From: CBDFNC01 sp965249895
GTDB taxonomy: Bacteria; Pseudomonadota; Gammaproteobacteria; Enterobacterales; CBDFNC01
Direction: 5' to 3'
Length of the DNA stretch: 64,000 nucleotides
Assembly: GCA_965249895.1 (NCBI GenBank)
Contig: CBDFNC010000005.1
Coordinates: forward strand, 248,001-312,000
Shown here: positions 18,936-28,366 of the stretch, in pieces
Numbering within the stretch: the stretch's first letter is position 1
Layout: each line of letters begins with the position of its first letter
Translations under genes and position numbers: made by a program
Notes under the pieces: model-generated
The model's database searches: none
What the model saw: the letters and a program-made list of their open reading frames with translations, nothing else
What the model was told of the DNA's origin: nothing

Positions 18936-20420
18936 TCAGGCCGCTTTTTTGTATGGCCCTCGTTTTCGCTTTCTCTCTACATCTCGCACCAAAGCGCCCA
19001 GGCGGTGAATGTTCTTCGCCACAACCGCCAGCGCGGCATAACGCTTGAAACCGGCTAAACCGTGGTCGCGACACGTATCCAGACCATGCACTTCCAGACC
19101 GTTAATAGCCGCTTCAACTGCGGAGTGCTTTCTTTTTGTTTCGATAAACTCGGGTGCGTACTCATGTGCTTGCTCTGCTTTCGACAGCCGACCTTTCTTT
19201 GGCAACACTGTTAGCGCCAGTCGCTGCTTGAGTTCCTCCTGGTTTTCTTTGCTATGAAAACCCTTATCGAAGCTGCATACGTTTAGGCCGGCATACCGGT
19301 TTTGACTTTCTTCGACCATAGCGACAGCAACCTGGTCGTCCGTCTGCTTTTCCATCACCTGATGATGCAGAATAAAGCTGTCGCTGTCAGCCATGATACA
19401 GACTCGAAGCCCCAGCTCAACCGGTACGCCAGCCTTGCCTTTACTGACCCATTCAGTGTGTGGCTGAAAGATTGAAAATACCTTTTCAGCGTGAGGGATC
19501 TTCTCTCCCTCCAAAACGCGTCTGCGGATCTGGTCAATTTGCCGGTTGACATGGTCAAGGTAACCATCCAGTTTCGCCAACGCCAAGTTGAACAAACCGT
19601 ATTTATGGCGCAGTAGTTCACGGGTTTGCCGGGCGCGATATTCGAATTTCTGAGCAGACTCGATTAAGGCCTGGTGAGCCTGTTGTACCCGCTCAAGCTG
19701 GCGCTGTTGCTTAGCCTCATCTTTTGACGTGGAATGCTTGAGTTTCTGAGCCTTGCGATGCAGCTTCTTAAACTGGCGGATATTGTAGCGATACTGCCGC
19801 CACAGGCTGTGGCCAAAGGGCTCACATAAGGCAGCACATTCTTCCATGGTCTTTCTGACAGCGTCAAATAACAGATTTATATCGGTGGGATAATGGACAT
19901 AGGTTTCAACGACAAACGAATCACAGCGCCCGGTGATTGCGTTGTTTTCGTCCTTTTTTAGCAGGCGGTAGCCTGCCTTCACCACGCACTGGTTTATCCG
20001 GTCTAGCAACTCGGGAGTGAACAACATCAGGTTGTCTTTGATGCTCTGCAAGCTGAACTTTCTGTTGTCACACCAGTCGCTCAATCCGAGCATGGCGCGG
20101 ATAGTATTGTGTTGATTGGCCAGTTCATGAATACGATCAAAATCGGCATTCAGGCCAAGGCGCAACACCCCAAGTACCAGAATGGTCCACTGATCCATAC
20201 CGGGGCGGCCGGTATCGGTGCTGGCGCTTTCACCGTCCTCGTTAATAGGTACGATCTCAGCGAGTATAGTGAATACCTCCTCGCGTAATTCCGGTGTGAT
20301 ATAAATGTGCTGAAGGCCGATGAGGAGCTTGGGAATATCATCACGGGATTTGGGATCGAATTCGATGTTGGCAATGTCAGCTTCACAAAGTTTGAGCTGA
20401 GGATTGAGCACTTCTCTCAT
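18936..20420 (-). CDS. ISNCY-family transposase
   Basis: The start MREVLNPQLKLCEADIANIE at 20420 matches the family; the frame also runs 20 codons further upstream. The ~494-residue protein has an N-terminal domain with TDTGRPGMDQWTILVLGVLR, a central lysine/arginine-rich coiled coil (roughly residues 230-300) and a C-terminal DDE part with VCSFDKGFHSKENQEEL and KRKHSAVEAAINGLEVHGLD. It is full length with no stop. It lies back to back with the IS5/Tn5 fragments in the mobile-element block. Confidence 0.85.
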   Translation of the reverse strand: MREVLNPQLKLCEADIANIEFDPKSRDDIPKLLIGLQHIYITPELREEVFTILAEIVPINEDGESASTDTGRPGMDQWTILVLGVLRLGLNADFDRIHELANQHNTIRAMLGLSDWCDNRKFSLQSIKDNLMLFTPELLDRINQCVVKAGYRLLKKDENNAITGRCDSFVVETYVHYPTDINLLFDAVRKTMEECAALCEPFGHSLWRQYRYNIRQFKKLHRKAQKLKHSTSKDEAKQQRQLERVQQAHQALIESAQKFEYRARQTRELLRHKYGLFNLALAKLDGYLDHVNRQIDQIRRRVLEGEKIPHAEKVFSIFQPHTEWVSKGKAGVPVELGLRVCIMADSDSFILHHQVMEKQTDDQVAVAMVEESQNRYAGLNVCSFDKGFHSKENQEELKQRLALTVLPKKGRLSKAEQAHEYAPEFIETKRKHSAVEAAINGLEVHGLDTCRDHGLAGFKRYAALAVVAKNIHRLGALVRDVERKRKRGPYKKAA

Positions 20421-20631
20421 AGGATTTCGCCGCCTGAAGTTTTTGCAAAATGAAGGTGTAACCCCTGCAGGTCGAGACAAAGTATAGGAAAATGCTACAA
20501 GATCAGGCTATTACAGGCGGCTTTTCCTTATAACAAGCGATCATAAGTTAGAAGTCGATATTCAATTTTACCGTATCATGTTGAATTTTATAGTGAATCA
20601 AGTTTCCGTTCAGATACTAATTAAGTAAGTA

Positions 20632-20666
20632 AGCAAAAGCCTGCAATTTATTTGCAGGCTTTTGCT
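20632..20666. terminator. Strong bidirectional hairpin terminator
   Basis: Perfect 14-bp arms AGCAAAAGCCTGCA and TGCAGGCTTTTGCT enclose ATTTATT. The T-rich arm serves as the U-tract in either direction. It separates the ISNCY element from the MatP-like gene. Confidence 0.75.
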
Positions 20667-20710
20667 GTTAGTCCGCTACGGCGAGTTAATGCTTTTGTGT
20701 TTTTACGGTA

Positions 20711-20730
20711 GTCACTTTCGCGAGAGTGAC
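20711..20730. repeat. 20-bp near-perfect palindrome downstream of the MatP-like gene
   Basis: The sequence GTCACTTTCGCGAGAGTGAC is palindromic with one wobble. It lies 18 bp beyond the stop of the MatP-like gene. It lacks a T-run, so it is not a convincing terminator. The outer GTCAC/GTGAC halves are those of a matS-type site in inside-out order. Confidence 0.5.
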
Positions 20731-20747
20731 ATAATTGAATGCTGGTA

Positions 20748-21164
20748 TTATTTACTCAACCATTCTTCCTGATGCCTATTTACCACAAACTCAGATAACG
20801 TGACATTGTCACCTTTTGATAAATCATGCAGGATCTGCCAGGCCTCACGAGTCAACACCACGGTTTTGTGCTGTTGCTCCTGACTGACGGCTTTCTCATG
20901 GCGCCTATGGGAGCGAATAGCATCTTTCATCTGCTTCCATTCCGCTTTACCCAGCCAGCGCTCACACCATAAATTCAACTTTTCAGGGGTTGGTTTTTTG
21001 ATGATCGGGCTTAACTCTTCTTCGGCCAGCGGCACCAGTTTCCGCCGCTCACGATCCACCTGACTCTCGACCAACTCCCGACCTTTCTCAAACATCTTTC
21101 TCTTGAGATAACTGACTGCCACATCAAGATCATCCTGGGTAATTTTGTATCTCGGCCTGGCCAT
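20748..21164 (-). CDS. MatP-like ribbon-helix-helix DNA-binding protein
   Basis: The 138-residue protein resembles the C-terminal half of MatP, the Ter macrodomain organiser. LNLWCERWLGKAEWKQMKDA, then IRSHRRHEKAVSQEQQHKTV, then VLTREAWQILHDLSKGDNVT and LSEFVVNRHQEEW align by eye with MatP segments [28 protein letters not shown] and [20 protein letters not shown]. The N-terminal ~65 residues (basic, helical) do not match MatP. Its promoter holds a matS-like palindrome. The gene follows a Fic gene by 69 bp on the same strand inside accessory DNA, so it is unlikely to be the resident MatP. The call rests on recalled motifs, not a search. Confidence 0.55.
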   Translation of the reverse strand: MARPRYKITQDDLDVAVSYLKRKMFEKGRELVESQVDRERRKLVPLAEEELSPIIKKPTPEKLNLWCERWLGKAEWKQMKDAIRSHRRHEKAVSQEQQHKTVVLTREAWQILHDLSKGDNVTLSEFVVNRHQEEWLSK

Positions 21165-21196
21165 AACAGTTCACTTTGTAGACACACAGCTAAAGA

Positions 21197-21209
21197 GTGA
21201 CACTATCAC
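21197..21209. promoter_or_regulatory. matS-like palindrome in front of the MatP-like gene
   Basis: GTGACACTATCAC matches the published matS consensus GTGACRNYGTCAC at 12 of 13 positions (A instead of G at position 9). It lies 33-45 bp upstream of the start codon of the MatP-like gene, where it could act as an autoregulatory operator. Confidence 0.45.
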
Positions 21210-22629
21210 GTAAATATGTAAAGTAAGCTAAGGTTATTCAGGATCTATCACCTCAGCAGCAGTCTTATTTATTTTTTCTACTTCATCTGTGGTTAGTTCA
21301 AGCCGTTTAGCTCGACTTTTACTCAGTTGACCATCATTATCCAGCACGAACGTCACAATGGAACGCAGCTCTTTACTACTAAAATCTAACTCCCGATCAA
21401 ATGCCTTATACAGCTTGTCAGCGATTTGAAGCATTTCTATTTCACCTGGCAGCACCTCTGTAGCAACCCGATTAATCACATTAGTCAGCCACGTGGTGTA
21501 CTCAGTGACATCGAGGTCTCGAAACAAATCCATGTTTTCTGTTTCGATATATAATTGGTGATTTTCATAGAGGTATTCAGTCACGGACTCAATTTTGCTG
21601 GAGATCAGATTGAGCGTTTCGTAGTAGCTATTTATTTCAGTCAGGATGCCATTTGAAACGGGTAAAACCAGGCCATCTGGCAATATTTTATTTCTGGCCA
21701 AGGATTCCTGAATGATGTAGCGAGACAGGCGACCATTGCCATCCATGAAGGGGTGGATATATACAAAAGTGGAACTCAAGATGCTGGCCTGAATCGTCGC
21801 CGGGAGTTCTGACTGGCAAACTCTTTCATATAAGCAAAACCAACCGTCCATAAGGCCTTCTACGTATTCAGGCCGCGCCGTTGGTAGTTCAATCGAATTG
21901 TTACCACCACCCACCCAGTTTTGCTCTGCTCTAAAATCAGTCTCTGGTGCACGTTCTTTTATTATTGCCTGCATCACGACCAGGTTATCTTTGGTGAGAG
22001 GTGATTTTCCTGCCTTTATTAAGGCCTCATTGAATCGAATAAACTTACTTTTTGAGAAGGCTTCTTTTTCTATTTCTCCAGATGAACGCGTTTCTTTTGC
22101 TACCAGGTAACGAGACGCTCTCGCTATGGTTTCAGCATCCCAGGCGTTGATAACCGCATTGGTTTTTTCAATCAAATCGCCAGGTGTTGCTTCGAGTAGC
22201 GCTGACGCTTTTCGTACCATCACGGTGTGACTACTGACACCAATCAGGTTGTTTTTTATTCGATGCCGGGTACTGTTTATCGGCGAGCAAGTGTAGTACT
22301 CATCATCATCTAATATCACCTGATAAGGCACTGCCCGACAATCTTCAAGATCGAGGGAGGTTCCCGATAACCATTCAACCAGGTACCAAACGACTCTCAG
22401 CCATTTGGCGGTAGGGGTTTCCCTGAGAGCCACCTCAACATGAGATCTAAAGTCAGCGTTTGTACATAGCGTGCGAAAATACGCAATTGAAACGCCCTCC
22501 CGCTTAAGCGCAAAAGCGGCATGTAATGCGGGGCTCTCATTAGCAGGTCGCTCAACGCTAAAATCTCGCATTTCAGTGCCATGAGTTAGCCTAGTTTTCG
22601 CCCCTCTAACACCTATCAGGCCACCGGTA

Positions 22630-23779
22630 AGTGCCTAGGTAAAAGTTATTCTGTATTTAGATGAATAATTAGACAGGATGTTTTTTACACACTTGGTCAG
22701 ATTTTCAAATGTTTCAAAAGCGCAGGTGGGAAGCCATTCATACTTAATTTTCCGCCATAGTATTTCTATGATATTCAGCTCTGGCGAATAAGCTGGCAGA
22801 TACAGCACCAAAACACCCTCTGTTATCCAGTCACTGCATTTCTCTTTAAATTTCGCAGAGCGGTGAAAAGATGCGTTGTCCAGAAAAACGACTGTCAGTT
22901 TTTTCTTTGCGGTGTGTGGCTTATTTTCTATCAGCTTTTCAAACGCCTCGATGACTGTGTCAGTAGTAACGTGACCTTCGGTGCTGTGGTAAACCAGCTT
23001 TCCTTGGCGGCTTAAAAAGCCAAGTACGTTCAATCGCTTACTATGCGAATAGGCAGGAAATGCAAACGGCTCACCGACTGGGCTCCATGCGTAAGGTAAG
23101 TTCGATTTTTGGCTGAAACCTGATTCATCGAAATAATAGAGGTCCAACTCGCCCTCTTGTTCAAGCTTTATAAATTTATTCAGGGTGTTGTAACACTTTC
23201 GGAACGCCTCTTCATCACGCTTTAGTTTGAGTGAATGTCTGGCTCTTTTATGGCTGTAGTTAAATTTTTTTCAACGTTCGCTTAATCGTTGAAACGCTGG
23301 CTTTTTTGCCGCTTTCTTTCTCTATCAGGGACTGGGCTCGCTTGAGTTGATGAGGCTCCTCATCCACAAGCTCTTTCAGGCGCTGTTTCTCCTCATCCGT
23401 ATAAATAGTGGGCCGCCCCGTTCGCTTTGCGTCATAAAGGCTTGAGATCCCGAACTCTTCCCAGCAATCGATCCATTTAGAAAGCGTCTCCAAGCTGGTA
23501 TCGAAGATATCCGCTAGCTGCTTAATATCGTATCTCTTATGGCTGAGTAGGATGGCATGAGCCCGGATTCTACAACGATGTTTGGGGTGATTAACCACAG
23601 CTTCTCTAAGGGTAATTTGTTCGGCCTCAGTAAGGCACCATACTACTTTCACGGATTGGTACGCATGATGTTGAAAATTGATGCATGTATACTGGAGTCG
23701 GTGAAAAAACGCAAAAATATCTGTACCACTGCATAAAAAACAAACAGAGAGCAGCTCTGAAAACTTATGCTCACCTACT
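22630..23779 (-). mobile_element. IS630-family element inserted in the Fic gene
   Basis: The element is about 1150 bp between TA dinucleotides (22628-22629 and 23780-23781), the usual IS630 TA duplication. Its inward ends AGTGCCTAGGTAAAAGTTAT and AGTAGGTGAGCATAAGTTTT are imperfect inverted repeats. The borders are confirmed because removal restores the Fic reading frame. Confidence 0.8.
22635..23652 (-). CDS. IS630 transposase with a frameshift at an A7 run
   Basis: The N-terminal part (23652-23260, 130 aa) holds the two HTH units (LADIFDTSLETLSKWI and ARLKRT-type helices). The DDE part (23147-22635 plus upstream frame) has DLYYFDESGFSQKS, VVFLDNASFHRS and YSPELNIIEILWRKIKYEWL. The two frames meet at a run of seven A in the mRNA (RTLKK, about 23264-23270). 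Dropping one A rejoins them as KKFNYSHKRARHSLK. This may be transcriptional slippage in a living element or a simple 1-bp insertion. Confidence 0.82.
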
Positions 23780-23861
23780 TATATGATTTAAGGTGCCGCT
23801 CTATAACCGTTAATCCGTAGTGCTCTCTGAGCCATTCGTACCCGATAGGATTCTCTTTCAC

Positions 23862-24073
23862 GTTAAACCTGCTATTTCGTTAATTACTCCATTTATAAGC
23901 TAATTATTCAGTATACTAAATATTAAATCACTAACTTTCATAGAATTAATTAGCACTACAAAAATATTCAATTAGAAAATTAGCGTTTTCTGGAATAATT
24001 TAGCATTATGATCAAAGAGTGACGCATAGCAGATCCAAAGCAGGCGACATAATATCGATAGCGCACACAATAT
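23862..24073. other. AT-rich spacer
   Basis: No ORF or recognised element is seen. It is markedly AT-rich (TTAATTACTCC.., ATTAAATCAC..) and probably contains the promoter of the disrupted Fic gene, whose GTG start is at 23861. Confidence 0.4.
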
Positions 24074-24433
24074 TCAGGCTTTCCACCCAGTCGTTGCCAG
24101 ACCGAACGCCCGGCAGGCCTGGTAAAGCATGCCCATATCGAAATCTGCGTTAAAGAGAATCACCGTTCGGCCAGCATCACCCTGATCTACCTTCTCCGCC
24201 CATAAAGGTTCACTTTCCAGCGACGCAGTGCTTATGCCATGAACTCCGGCAGCACCGGGGTGAACGGGAACACCAGGCTTAAACCTGGAGTAAAACAGCT
24301 CATTGCCTGACTGGTCGCACACGGAGATCTCGATGATCTGATCCTGGCTACCCAGGCCCGTGGTTTCCGAGTCGCAGAACAAGGGATCGCCATCCAGCCA
24401 GGTCCGGACGACTTTCCCCTGAATACCCTGCAG
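24074..24433 (-). pseudogene. DnaQ-like 3'-5' exonuclease fragment
   Basis: The frame encodes FCDSETTGLGSQDQIIEISV (ExoI motif DxE) and HPGAAGVHGISTASLE, then VILFNADFDMGML (ExoII-type). It stops at GLATTGWKA before the ExoIII HxxxD motif. No proper start is present: it is open to a stop at 24434 and preceded by QGKVVRTWLDGDPLF. The fragment therefore lacks the last catalytic residues and is considered dead. Its GC content is higher than its surroundings. Confidence 0.7.
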
Positions 24434-24812
24434 CTATTCACCCCAAAAGGCTGAGCCTGGCTTTAAGCCCAGAAATCTTTCGTTCCCGAATTTGTTTCTC
24501 GGTCGGCGGCTTTTTACTGACCCCCCTGAGCGTTACTAATACCAGGAAAAGCCAGCCACCCGGAAACAGGGGGATTCACCATAACCGTAAGGATTATTGT
24601 ACCAGAATGCAGGCTCGGCGCCCGGTCTGTAAATACCACTCTCAAACCGCATATATTTGCCGAATAGTTAGTGTCTGAACGAAAACTCCTAGAGCTAGAG
24701 TGCGCAAGGCTTTCAGGCAGAATTCGGAATCGAAGTTTTTAAGTTTTGGGTGATATTTCATAAATAGCCCCAATTTTTAGGTGTTTTCTGTATTAGCATC
24801 TAAATCTTCGTT
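24434..24812. other. Region without a recognised gene
   Basis: Nothing convincing is coded. The first half is GC-richer and resembles the flank of the exonuclease fragment. The second half (from about 24680) is AT-rich and may be the eroded end of an insertion sequence. Confidence 0.35.
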
Positions 24813-24859
24813 TTTAAAACCCTTCTACAGCCCTTATGAATAAAGGGTTGTAGGGTTTT
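24813..24859. repeat. Long inverted repeat
   Basis: Arms AAAACCCTTCTACAGCCCTT and AGGGTTGTAGGGTTTT flank ATGAATAA, forming a ~18-bp stem with two mismatches. It abuts GGTCAGGTACTAG, suggesting the end of a degraded mobile element or MITE. Confidence 0.55.
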
Positions 24860-24889
24860 CGGTCAGGTACTAGTTAAGCAATAAGCTCT

Positions 24890-25476
24890 CCCCTCCTTTT
24901 TACATTGATTTGGAAAAACACGCTGAAAAGGGAGAAAACGCAATAGAAATGCGGGTGTATCACTCATCCCTAATAGGACGGATATTACAGATCGGCCTAA
25001 AGTTGTGGATGATAGAAATCGCTTGGGTGATTGGGAAGGAGACACAGTACATGGTCAGAATGCACACTTAGTGACCCTGGTAGACAGAACAAGCCTGTAT
25101 ACGCTGGTCAAAACGCGTGTTTAACAAGACCAAGGAGATCGTTGCGGATGCGATGATTTCGATGCTAGATAAGGTTCACTCGACACGCACATTAACGTTA
25201 GATAACGGAGGAGAGTTTGCTGGCCAAGTGCGTGTTGCCAAAGATGCAGGCGTAGACATTTATTTCGCTAAACCTTATGCGAGCTGGCAAAGAGAAAAAA
25301 ATGAAAATACCAATGCTCGTATTAGACGTTTCTGGCCGAAGAAATTTGACATAGCGACCCTAACTGATGAGGAAATAGAGGGTCGAATATTACTGCTTAA
25401 CCTAACACCGAGAAAAGAATTAGGTGGGTTAACACCCCTTGTTCTAACATTCGGCGCTGTTCACGTATTCTGTTAG
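24890..25476 (+). pseudogene. IS30-family transposase remnant
   Basis: Residues RNRLGDWEGDTVHGQNAHLV (first catalytic Asp and Asp-Thr context) are followed by TLVDRTSLYTLVKTRV and a frameshift near 25120. The new frame gives KEIVADAMISMLDKVHSTRT, then LTLDNGGEFAGQ (second Asp) and REKNENTNARIRRFWPKKFD (Glu). The N-terminal HTH region is missing. Confidence 0.82.
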
Positions 25477-25564
25477 CAATGGCAAGTGGACAAAACTGAA
25501 AGTTACTAAATGATGGGGCATCGCTGTGAAACTCTGTCGATTTAACCGACATGCTTCACGAACA

Positions 25565-25640
25565 GCTCCCGATAGGGAACCCACCAGATCACGGTATAAG
25601 GGTAACAATTTTTGCGGTCTTTGTAGATACCATCTCTCCA
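25565..25640. repeat. Dispersed palindromic repeat, 5' half
   Basis: The block starts GATAGGGAACCCACCAGATC and contains GGTATAAGGGTAAC then TTTGTAG, matching the left half of the full repeat at 8328-8530. It ends where the IS110 region begins. The matching right half lies at 30278. Confidence 0.55.
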
Positions 25641-26691
25641 AACCGGCTTCAAGGGGATATTAATCCCATTTGAGGCTGGTATTCGCGTTGGTGCTTAACC
25701 ACACCAAAACAAATTTCTACCAATTTGCGCATCGCTGCACAAATAGCCTGCATTTTGGTTTTTCCATTTTTTAATAATCGTAAATATTGTGCTCTTACTT
25801 GTGGGTTATGCGGGCAAGCGACAACTGCCGCCATATACAATTTGGCCCTGAGCCGACCCGGTCCGCGCTTACTCATTGTCGAACGTCCTTTCAAGGCTCC
25901 TGATTCATGATGGATAGGAACGATACCGAGATAAGCCGAGGCCTGCCTACCTGATAGGAACTTTTTACTGCTAAACAGAGATAGCAACTCTCGAGAAACA
26001 ACGTTCCCCACACCTTTGATACTCAGTAATAATTGACGGTCTTTATACATTTGTGGGTCACCACTGATATGGTCATCGATATCCTTTTGGAGCTTCTCAA
26101 TCTCCATATCGAGTACCGTCACCATGTCATTAATCGACTGGATAACACGTTGGGATACACCGTTAAACTCCGATGCTTCCAAACGGTTTAATTCTCTTTG
26201 TCTATCTTTTTCAAGTGCCGCTAAGCGCCGTACCATCGCTTTTAGCTGGCGTCCCTCAAGAGACTCGGGCTTCCAGTGTCTCAGATTAAAATGAGAGCTC
26301 TGCCCATATCGCGCAAGCATTACGCTGTCTTTCTTGTCCGTTTTACCCTGCTGATTTTGCGATTTGGCAAACTCCTTCGCTTTGCCTGGGTTTGAGACAA
26401 TGACCTTAAAACCAGCCTCATAAAGGCACTCAGCTAAGACTTCATGATAAACGCCTGTTGCTTCCATCGTAACCAAGATTGATACGGGAGCTGCTTTTGT
26501 GGTCTTTAAAAGCCACCCAACCATTTCCTCATGACCTTTTGCTGTATTCTTTATTACCTTACTTTTTATTTTTCCTGTGGCTAAATCACGCAACCAGGCA
26601 CAATCTAGTGTCTAAACACAAAAGTTATGAACGATTGAAATAAAAAAATTAGTAGCTCGGGGGTTTGCCACTATCTTGTTATAGATCCAGC

Positions 26692-27189
26692 TCAAACAAT
26701 CGGTATCTGTGCCGCAGGCAAAGTCACCCTGATGCTACGCTGTTGACGAGGCTGTTTTTCTATCAACCCTTTCTTCTCCAAAGTTTTAATCATCTGGTTA
26801 ACCGTGGGAGCGGTCACTTTGAAGTAATGCTCCATTTCGGCATAGGTCGGAGGAAAACCACGCATTTTGGTGTATTGATGGATAAATGCCAGATATTGCC
26901 CTTGTTTGTCTGTATACGGGATCTCCGGGGCTTCCGGTAACGGTAACAACAGCCCAGTGGGCACATTCACAAATATACTGCGAGCAACTCCGGGCTGCCT
27001 GATGATCCACTTTTTCTTTTCCAGCGTTTTCATCATTTGATTAACCGTGGGTGCTGTTACCTTGAAGTACGCCTGCATATCGGCGAATGATGGAGGTATC
27101 CCCCTCAGTCTGGTGTATTCGAGAATATAGGTAAGATACGCTCGTTCTTTTTCCGTAAACGAGTAATTTTCAGGGGCAGGGATCGACAC
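26692..27189 (-). CDS. Protein with two tandem LexA-like winged-helix domains (IS630 passenger)
   Basis: The protein consists of two similar ~70-residue repeats. Repeat 1 has YILEYTRLRGIPPSFADMQA and YFKVTAPTVNQMMKTLEKKK; repeat 2 has FIHQYTKMRGFPPTYAEMEH and YFKVTAPTVNQMIKTLEKKG. Each ends in an RSIxVxxP wing. The pattern matches the LexA N-terminal DNA-binding domain, but no LexA protease domain is present. The frame is open to 27345; I prefer GTG 27189 because the longer form would overlap the transposase start antisense. It is divergent from the transposase gene and is likely its repressor. Confidence 0.7.
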   Translation of the reverse strand: MSIPAPENYSFTEKERAYLTYILEYTRLRGIPPSFADMQAYFKVTAPTVNQMMKTLEKKKWIIRQPGVARSIFVNVPTGLLLPLPEAPEIPYTDKQGQYLAFIHQYTKMRGFPPTYAEMEHYFKVTAPTVNQMIKTLEKKGLIEKQPRQQRSIRVTLPAAQIPIV

Positions 27190-27240
27190 AGTAAGCCTTT
27201 TATGATCAAGTATGACGGTTATCAATGCCGAGATTGTGTC

Positions 27241-28366
27241 ATGAATGTCAAATATGTTGTAGAGCTGAACACTGAAGAACGAGAAGCCCTGGTTGTACTC
27301 ACTTCCAAGGGCAAGGAAAGTGCCAGAAAACTCAAAAGAGCACAATTGCTGCTACTCGTCGATTGCGGCAAGCGGGACAAAGAAATTGTCGAGCTACTCA
27401 ACATTAGTACATCAACCATTTACCGAACCAAAAAGCGATTCGTAGAAGACGGCCTGACTGAAGCCTTAAATGAAGGAAGCAGAGCAGGCTGCCCTCGCAA
27501 GCTTGATGCGGTCAGTGATGCTTTGCTGACAGCAATAGCGTGCAGTGAGCCACCCGAAGGCTGTGGCCGATGGACATTAAACGCCGAACCTGATAGCCGA
27601 TGAATTTATGACCTTGGTGGAAGGAGAGCCAATATCAGTTGAGACCCTTCGAAGGCAACTCAAAAATAACGATTTGAAGCCATGGCAGAAAAAGATGTGG
27701 TGCGTAGGCGAAATGAATGCCGAATATATTTCCAGAATGGAGCATGTGCTTGACCTGTACAGCCAACCGGCCAATCCAGATGAGCCGCTGATTAACTTCG
27801 ATGAAGCAATGAAACAACTGGTGGCCGATATCAAGCCAACAACCCCAGCCAAGCCGAGCCAACCGCCCAGACAAGACTACGAATACAAGAGAGTGGCTGT
27901 TGCCAATTTGTTTTTGTTTTATGACTGCCACCGGGGGTGGAGAAAAGTCAAAGCAACAGAAAGTAAAAAGGCGGTGGATTTTGCCCAATGCATGAAGGAC
28001 TTGGTGGATATCCACTACCCTGATGCAAAGAAAATTCACGTCGTGATGGACAACTTCGGCACGCATACAGAGGCCGCCTTATATAAGGCTTTTGAACCAT
28101 CAGAGGCTCGCAGGCTCCTGAAACAGCTGGAGTTTCACTATACACCCAAGCACGCCAGCTGGTTGAATAAAGTGGAAATCGAGATCGGGGTGATGAACAG
28201 GCAGTGCCTGAATCAAAGGGTACCGACATGGGAGAAATTGAACAGTGAATTAGCAGCTTGGGAAAGACGTAGAAATCAAGAAGGGGCCTCAATCAAGTGG
28301 CGGTTTGACATAGAGGCTGCGAGGGAAAAGTTCACTAAAGCCTACGCCAAACTTCGGAAGAAGTAG
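27241..28366 (+). CDS. IS630 transposase, frameshifted
   Basis: The N-terminal part (27241-27603) carries an HTH (KEIVELLNISTSTIYRTKKR) and RAGCPRKLDAVSDALLTAIA. The C-terminal part (27608-28366) holds the DDE domain with KKMWCVGEMNAEYISRMEHV, HVVMDNFGTHTEAAL and YTPKHASWLNKVEIEIGVMN. The two frames differ by one base around 27575-27600 (RWTLN against LIADEFMTLVEGE). Whether this is a decay mutation or recoding cannot be told. Confidence 0.78.

Larger units (their letters stand above)
21234..23861 (-). pseudogene. Fic-domain protein split by an IS630 element
   Basis: The 3' part (21234-22627) contains the Fic motif FIHPFMDGNGRLSRYI and an upstream SSGEIEKEAF, which could be the autoinhibitory helix. 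The 5' end lies beyond the IS630 at 23861-23782 (GTG start, VKENPIGYEWLREHYGLTVI). Deleting 22630-23779 with one TA copy joins HLKSY to TGGLIGVRGAKTRLTHGTEM and then MRDFSVERP in perfect frame, for about 490 residues. Fic enzymes usually transfer AMP from ATP to a Tyr, Ser or Thr of a target. A truncated protein from ATG 22571 keeps the whole Fic core and might still be made. The target is unknown. Confidence 0.85.

Noticed and set aside
27635..28292. Minus-strand ORFs over the IS630 transposase
   Set aside because: Antisense to the DDE domain, with no ribosome binding site or motif.
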